DNA of 64,000 bases from Bacteroidales bacterium. GTDB taxonomy: Bacteria > Bacteroidota > Bacteroidia > Bacteroidales > F082. Below, piece by piece: positions 58,905-64,000 of this stretch. Position numbers and translations under genes: made by a program. Position 1 is the stretch's first letter; every line of letters starts with the position of its first letter. Below the pieces are notes generated by a model, which ran no database searches, was not told the origin of the DNA, and saw nothing but the letters and a program-made list of their open reading frames with translations. The stretch spans positions 1 through 64,000 of the forward strand of contig JAFSJF010000143.1 of NCBI GenBank assembly GCA_017439405.1. Direction: 5' to 3'.

Positions 58905-61900
58905 TTATTTGATGATGATTTTCTGGATTTTGCTCTGTTGGTTGCCCGTCATGCGGAGCAGATACACGCCCGCGGCCACCTTGGGCAGGCTGACGCTGCT
59001 TTGCGCGCCTGCCGTCTGCGTGGAGAGCAGGCAGCGACCCGTGATGTCGAACATCTGCAGGACGCCCGCGCCGTTCACGATAAGCTCGTCGCCCATTTGG
59101 AACGCGAAGGTTACCGGGTCTGTCGAAGTGCCGTCCTCAGGCTCCTCGATGCCGGTGACATCGAAGACGAGCTTGAAGCGCGATACGTAGTCGGTGGTGC
59201 GGCCCTCGAACTTGTATTCTTGGGCGGTGAGCATGTCCACGTCGGCGCCGGTGAGGTTGTCGATGAGGTGCAGGTAGTGGAAGTCGCCGTGCAGCGTGTT
59301 CCATTTCATGGTGAAGACCTCGTCGTCGAAGGCCTCGAAGCGCACGGGCACTTCGCTGACGCCTTCGGGCGTGAAGGCCGTTTGGTAGTCGATGCCTTCC
59401 CAGCGGGCGCAGATCGTGGCGTCGCCGATTCGCAACCCCTTCATCTTTTGGCCGCCGCCCACGTCGGGACGGTTGATTTCCACCGTGGTGTAGTCGCGTT
59501 TGCCGTCGGCATCGTAGCAGAGCAGGTTCACGAGGGGATAGTTGACTTGCTCATTGCGGAAGTTGGCATGGTACAAGTTCTCCGTATCGCCAAGATTGGG
59601 GGTGTATTTCCCCGCCACGCGCATGGCATCGGTGAAGCTGAGGCTTCCTCCCGCACTTGCCCTCACGAAGAAGCCTTGGTGAGGATGAATGTATCTCGTA
59701 GCTCCATAGACATTGTTAGAACTCCCTGCGGTATAGGATATGTAACCTGCGCTGTCGGCATCCAGAATGTAATAGTTCGTTGTCGATCCTCCCACAAGTA
59801 TGCCGTTATTGCCTGAGGCCAACAAGTCGAAGTCCAAATAGCTCTGGTAGGGGTTGCCCACAAGGTTGATGCCTTGCACAGCATCCGCATAGCCTGAGGG
59901 GTTGAAGCTGTAGTAGGTGTTGGTCAAGGTCTCGCTTGCGGTGAGGTTGCCCGTGTTGAGGATGCCGTCGGCCATGACCATGGTCTCGTCCGAGAAGGCC
60001 ATCATGTAGCCCTTGCCGAGTCGCATCGTCGTCTCGTTTTCGTAACGGATGTTGCGATGCACCGTTTCTCCATCCTTCACGTCTTGGTGCCAGTGGTCGG
60101 AGAAGGTCGAAGTCCCCTCGCGCTTGAAGTTGATCCAGTGGCATTCCTTCTCGTAGTAGCTGTACAGGTCGAAGCTGCTGTTTGCAAAAGTCCCCGAACT
60201 GGGCCAATGGCCGCTGTTTCCCCATTTCCCATAAGGCGTGTTGGAGCGGAGATAGCCCGTGCCGGCTATGGTGGTTACGGGCGGATCCATGTAGTCTCTG
60301 CTCTCATAGTCGGTTTGGGCGATGCCGCTTGAAACGAGGGTAGAGTAATTGGTTTTGATGGAATAGCTCTTGCCGCCTGATGCAGCATCCGTGTTGTCGC
60401 TATGGTATTCGATTCCCATCGGCACGTCCTTGATGGCGGGGCTGAACATGTGCCAGTCGTAAGGCTCGCCTCCGAGGTAGGTGGTGCCCTCGCTGTTGTC
60501 GAAGAAGGCGCCCACGCGGGCATTGAGGCCCGACGAGGAGGCGTTGCCGCTCACGGTGATGCCCACGTCCTCATGGATGTAAAGCTTGACTTCAGGCGAA
60601 GTGCCCACATTGGTCACGGTGATGGGTTTTGGTTGCGGATCGGTGGGGTCTCCATCACTTTCGTTGGCTTCGTAGAGATAGATTTCAGGTGTGCCCGACG
60701 CCAATGCCGCATAAGCTGTCAGCAGGTCGTTCGCGTTGTTTGCATAATCCATGTAAACACCGTCCTTTGAGCCAACTGCGTTGTAGGCTGGGTCAGTGGT
60801 GAGTGCTTTGGCGCCGCTTTCCCTTTTGAAGTTCGGGATGGGCAGGTCGTCGTTGATGCCGCTGGCCATGGTGCGCATCCAAGGATGGTAGGTCTTTGTG
60901 CTTGTGTTTTTTCCGTCCACCCATTTGTTGAGCGCCGTTTGCAGGCCGCCTTCGAACTTGTCGTTGTCTATGTAGGAGTTGGATTCTGAATCGTTGGCTT
61001 TTGTCATGGCTTGGTCGCGGTGCTTGTAGCCGTACTTGCCATCGATGCGGGTGGTGGGGGCGTAGGTGCCGTGGCCGTAAGGGGCTTTGTTGCTGCCATC
61101 AGCGGTGTTTTTCACATACACGGTTTGTCCGTCAGGGATGTAGCTGAAGCGAATGCCGCCTTCACTACTTTCCGAAGCCGCAACGGTGTTGGAACCGGCG
61201 AGCCAGCCATAGACGCTTGCCGTGCCGTCGCTCGTAGGCTCGCTGCCTTGCAGGCGGCTGTAGCAGTTCTCCACGATGCCGTTGTTCTCGCCCACCAGGC
61301 CTCCGATGTATTTGTCGGTGTTCATGGCATACCAAGGCGTGGTGGTTTGTGGGAACTTCGGGTTCGAGAAGCTGTTGTAGAGCTTGTTGCCCGAGCCGAG
61401 CTTTCCGACGAGGCCGCCCATATAGTCCGCTGCGCCGGTGATTGTTGGCATGGCCATGGAGGAGTGGATGGTGTTGGTGCCGGCGGCCTCACCCACAAGG
61501 CCGCCTACATAGGAAGATGTTTTGTCTGCATTGGTGATGTCGATGTTGGCGCGGGCTTCGCAGGCGCTGAGGGTGGCCGTGCTGAGCATCTTGCCGGCGA
61601 TGCCGCCTATGTGGAAGCCCATTGAGCTGCTGGATGCCTCAAATCGTGAGCCGTCGACGAAGAGGTTCTTCACCACGGCGCCCTCATCGAGGTAGCCTAA
61701 CAAGCCGAGTTTGTAAATACCCGACAGATAGCGGCAGTCAATACCTGTAATGGAGTGGCCTTGGCCGTCGAATTTGCCTTTGAAATGGTGGGGGGTGCCG
61801 GGTTCGTCTACGAAAAGACTCTCAATATTTCCTCCTGATATACCAGCATCTTGGAAGGTCGTCACAGAGCCAATGGGAACCCAGAAGTGGGCACTCAAAT

Positions 61901-64000
61901 CCAGGTCTGCCATCAGAACGGCTTCGGCTTTGGAATTCTTTTCTGCGACGTATTTGTGGTGTTGGGCATCACCGTCCTTGAACACATTCAGACCATTAAC
62001 GTAGGCCGAGAACCAAGCCAAACCTTCTTCGGAATAGATTTCCCATTTTAATGGGTTGTTATTGTTTGGCTCGAAGCTGCTATTGGCAGCGTTGTCATCA
62101 GGATTGGTGATTTTGTAATGATGTAGCCAAGCTCCTCCTGAACCTTCTCCAGCCATAGGATTGTTGGTTTCTGGATCAGACTTCACCGCAGGGTGGGTCC
62201 AGCAGCCCCAGAGGTAGATGTACTTGGAGTTGAAGGGTGCGCTGGGCGTAGCGGTATGGATGGCCACGTAGGATTCCGTGTCCTCAAAGATGGCACCATT
62301 TGAATTAAACAGGCCGTCTGATCCTACAGCGGAGGTCATTATGCTATGTAGCCATGATTCATAGGTGTCTAAGGTATAGGTTGTCTGTCCACTTGGGAAA
62401 CAGGTGGAATTCCCGTCTTCAGCGAGAGTGTATTCCTTTCCAAATCCATAGGATGTGGCAATCACAGGACAGAAACCTTGTGTGACATGGAAACCGATGT
62501 TGGAAGCTGCACCTGAGCCTGTAATATCGGACAACAGCGTGATGACAGTAGATTCGTCATCGTAAGTCCCAAGCACAAGAGAATGGTCATAATTGTATGT
62601 GTGTCTCATAAGACACACGTTGTTGAGATAAGCTTTGTGGTCTGCAGGGCAGGTGGCTGGGATAGGGTTATAGGCCGAAGTGTCAAATGCGGAGTAGGCA
62701 AAATTTTGGTTTGTGATGAGACCATTTGCACTAGCAGAGGTACCAGTTTCGCCCACATAGAGTCGGCCTTTGAGGTAAATGCCGCCGCCGTCATGGTTGG
62801 TGGGTACGTAGTTGCCGTTCACCTCGCAGTGGCCTTTCATGTGCATGAGGGCGGTGGTGTCGATGTAGATGCCGCCGCCGGCTTCCGAGGCGTAGTTGTA
62901 CATGATCTTGCCTCTTTCGCCGGTATTGCTGCCGCCTGAGAAGACGAGCTTGGCGGGCGATGTGGTGTTCTTGTCCATGTAGATGCCGCCGCCGTATTGG
63001 GCCGTGTTGTGTTCGACCAGGGGGATGTCGATGGGGTCCACGAGGCTGGTGGTTTGCGTTTCTTCGCGATAGGCGAGGGTGTCGAAGGTTGGCGCGAGGG
63101 TGTCGTCGGGTTGCATGAGCGGGTCCTCGTTCCACAGCCAAGGCTCGCGAGCCGGGGCGGGGTAGATGTCGCGCGGGCGGGGGGTGTTTTGCAGACGGGA
63201 CGTCTGCGAACCTTCTTGCAGACGGGGCGTCTGCGTACCGGAGCGGCGGCCTCTCGTCGACTCGAAGTTGGCCACAAACGTGGCATCGCCGGCAATGTCG
63301 TAGGTGAAGGTGTAGGGGTTTTCAGAGGAAACCACGTTGCCGTTAACCGTCCAGTTGATGAATTGGTAATCCGTTGCTGGCGTTGCCAAAAGGGTCACCG
63401 ACGTGGTGTTGTACGTCACCGAAACGGGGGCACTATAGGCTGTGCCGTTTACGGTCACATTGCCTGCTCCAGTCGGTTCAACCACAACGGAGAGGTTGTA
63501 ACTGTTTGGCGTGAAGTTGGCCGTCAGCGTGGCGTTACTTGTTCCCATGGTGAAGGTGGTGGTGGCATTGCTTGCATCGCTCACCGCAGCCCCTGTGCCG
63601 CTCACCGTCCAATTATTAAATGTATAGCCCGCATTTTCCGTGGCGGTCACTTCGCAGGTCTCGCCTTCGTCGAGGCCGACATGGGTCTTGTTCACCGTGC
63701 CGCCTTCCGTGGGCGAGGCCGCGATGTTCAAGCCGTAGGCCTTGGTGGTGAAGGTTCGTTCTTCGCCGTAGGTAATGGCGTTGTCGGAAGAACTCCTATA
63801 ATAATAGGCACGGTAATAGTAGGTGGTGCCGGCGGTGAGGTTCGTGGCATCTACGGTGTAGTTCACCGATACGCCGCTTGTCGTCGTGATGGTTTCTTCG
63901 GCATAGTTTGTTCCCGTTCTGGTGGGATTTGTCGATGTGCTCCAGCACACGCCACGCATGTTGTCCCGGAGGTGGCCTTCGGTGTCGCGACTCACGATGG
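58905..64000 (-). CDS. Giant T9SS adhesin (5' end outside the window)
   Basis: At least 1698 residues of a surface adhesin are visible; the frame is still open at base 64000, so the N-terminus is missing. Order from the visible start: a fibronectin-like domain (GVCWSTSTNPT, TTYYYRAYYYRSS), two InlB-B-type repeats (about residues 90-260, opening LNIAASPTEGGTV and LSVVVEPTGAGNV), and a basic linker with two 9-residue repeats at about 263-280. Then comes a region with YGGGIYMDKNT and AGGGIYIDT (about 330-420), GLUG-type IGGLVGE repeats (about 750-960) and a T9SS type A domain at the end (MFDITGRCLL to IQKIIIK). Two 17-bp palindromes are in frame in the linker. Confidence 0.93.
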   Translation of the reverse strand, partial: IVSRDTEGHLRDNMRGVCWSTSTNPTRTGTNYAEETITTTSGVSVNYTVDATNLTAGTTYYYRAYYYRSSSDNAITYGEERTFTTKAYGLNIAASPTEGGTVNKTHVGLDEGETCEVTATENAGYTFNNWTVSGTGAAVSDASNATTTFTMGTSNATLTANFTPNSYNLSVVVEPTGAGNVTVNGTAYSAPVSVTYNTTSVTLLATPATDYQFINWTVNGNVVSSENPYTFTYDIAGDATFVANFESTRGRRSGTQTPRLQEGSQTSRLQNTPRPRDIYPAPAREPWLWNEDPLMQPDDTLAPTFDTLAYREETQTTSLVDPIDIPLVEHNTAQYGGGIYMDKNTTSPAKLVFSGGSNTGERGKIMYNYASEAGGGIYIDTTALMHMKGHCEVNGNYVPTNHDGGGIYLKGRLYVGETGTSASANGLITNQNFAYSAFDTSAYNPIPATCPADHKAYLNNVCLMRHTYNYDHSLVLGTYDDESTVITLLSDITGSGAASNIGFHVTQGFCPVIATSYGFGKEYTLAEDGNSTCFPSGQTTYTLDTYESWLHSIMTSAVGSDGLFNSNGAIFEDTESYVAIHTATPSAPFNSKYIYLWGCWTHPAVKSDPETNNPMAGEGSGGAWLHHYKITNPDDNAANSSFEPNNNNPLKWEIYSEEGLAWFSAYVNGLNVFKDGDAQHHKYVAEKNSKAEAVLMADLDLSAHFWVPIGSVTTFQDAGISGGNIESLFVDEPGTPHHFKGKFDGQGHSITGIDCRYLSGIYKLGLLGYLDEGAVVKNLFVDGSRFEASSSSMGFHIGGIAGKMLSTATLSACEARANIDITNADKTSSYVGGLVGEAAGTNTIHSSMAMPTITGAADYMGGLVGKLGSGNKLYNSFSNPKFPQTTTPWYAMNTDKYIGGLVGENNGIVENCYSRLQGSEPTSDGTASVYGWLAGSNTVAASESSEGGIRFSYIPDGQTVYVKNTADGSNKAPYGHGTYAPTTRIDGKYGYKHRDQAMTKANDSESNSYIDNDKFEGGLQTALNKWVDGKNTSTKTYHPWMRTMASGINDDLPIPNFKRESGAKALTTDPAYNAVGSKDGVYMDYANNANDLLTAYAALASGTPEIYLYEANESDGDPTDPQPKPITVTNVGTSPEVKLYIHEDVGITVSGNASSSGLNARVGAFFDNSEGTTYLGGEPYDWHMFSPAIKDVPMGIEYHSDNTDAASGGKSYSIKTNYSTLVSSGIAQTDYESRDYMDPPVTTIAGTGYLRSNTPYGKWGNSGHWPSSGTFANSSFDLYSYYEKECHWINFKREGTSTFSDHWHQDVKDGETVHRNIRYENETTMRLGKGYMMAFSDETMVMADGILNTGNLTASETLTNTYYSFNPSGYADAVQGINLVGNPYQSYLDFDLLASGNNGILVGGSTTNYYILDADSAGYISYTAGSSNNVYGATRYIHPHQGFFVRASAGGSLSFTDAMRVAGKYTPNLGDTENLYHANFRNEQVNYPLVNLLCYDADGKRDYTTVEINRPDVGGGQKMKGLRIGDATICARWEGIDYQTAFTPEGVSEVPVRFEAFDDEVFTMKWNTLHGDFHYLHLIDNLTGADVDMLTAQEYKFEGRTTDYVSRFKLVFDVTGIEEPEDGTSTDPVTFAFQMGDELIVNGAGVLQMFDITGRCLLSTQTAGAQSSVSLPKVAAGVYLLRMTGNQQSKIQKIIIK
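63191..63234. repeat. Two in-frame palindromes inside the adhesin gene
   Basis: GCAGACG-gga-CGTCTGC (63191-63207) and GCAGACG-ggg-CGTCTGC (63218-63234) lie 27 bases apart in the adhesin coding strand region and encode tandem peptide units ending RLQ. A related hairpin (GCGTCT-ttc-AGACGC) lies in the intergenic repeat region near 9195. This suggests that a REP-like unit has inserted into a coding sequence without breaking the frame. Confidence 0.65.

Overview
The window looks like chromosomal DNA of a gut- or rumen-type Bacteroidales bacterium (phylum Bacteroidota). The evidence is direct: five proteins end in type IX secretion (T9SS) C-terminal sorting domains, and there is a PorZ-like protein, a GldH-like lipoprotein, an UpxY-type NusG paralog, an OMP_b-brl_3/TonB-type outer membrane barrel, and DUF4837 and DUF4831-like proteins. 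About twenty genes are preceded by the Bacteroidota -7 element TAnnTTTG. Most genes are housekeeping or cell-envelope genes; there is no prophage, intact insertion sequence or CRISPR array.

Layout. 1-766: gene-poor, palindrome-rich DNA. 767-6812: serS (of the clostridial type, so probably acquired), a GtrB/DPM1-like glycosyltransferase, an acidic small protein, a DUF486 membrane protein, a sodium:solute symporter and a DUF4831-like protein. 6813-10498: kdsA, xerD, a decayed repeat region, era and initiator tRNA-fMet. 10518-15613: two tandem lipoproteins, an NhaC antiporter, a solitary HSDR_N nuclease-like domain, a small lipoprotein and a DUF4837 lipoprotein. 15688-20452: a cell-wall block (MltD-type lytic transglycosylase, rodA, mrdA). 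20638-25985: a GldH-like lipoprotein followed by Wza, Wzc, UpxY and a coiled-coil membrane protein, an export/regulation module with no glycosyltransferases. 25990-32461: recO, porZ, a GNAT acetyltransferase, tRNA-Arg, xth and a ClC protein. 32462-42243: fprA flavoprotein, barrel proteins, a LbH acyltransferase, adk, hpt, purE and an M16 peptidase, separated by several mobile-looking palindromic repeats. 42326-49725: a secreted S8 protease, an outer membrane protein, waaA and a PdxA homolog that has lost its metal ligands. 49779-58587: two T9SS Asp-box propeller proteins, a GH92 mannosidase lipoprotein and a PPi-type phosphofructokinase. 58624-64000: a small membrane-anchored protein and a very large T9SS adhesin that runs off the right edge.

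How the genes fit together. KdsA and WaaA serve Kdo/lipid A synthesis. RodA, PBP2 and MltD serve elongation and remodelling of peptidoglycan. Wza and Wzc serve polysaccharide export. PorZ and the five T9SS cargo proteins, with GH92, describe an asaccharolytic/proteolytic or glycan-foraging surface.

The items I consider most worth following up are: (1) the PdxA-family protein at 48736-49725 with all three metal-binding histidines replaced; (2) the 87-residue protein at 58624-58887, with a PLGGG/transmembrane/basic C-terminus, directly downstream of the giant adhesin; (3) the clostridial-type SerRS as the only serS seen; (4) a set of nested palindromic repeats, one of which sits in frame inside the adhesin gene; and (5) the orphan Wza-Wzc-UpxY-coiled-coil operon. 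All functional calls are from reading motifs; no database search was possible.
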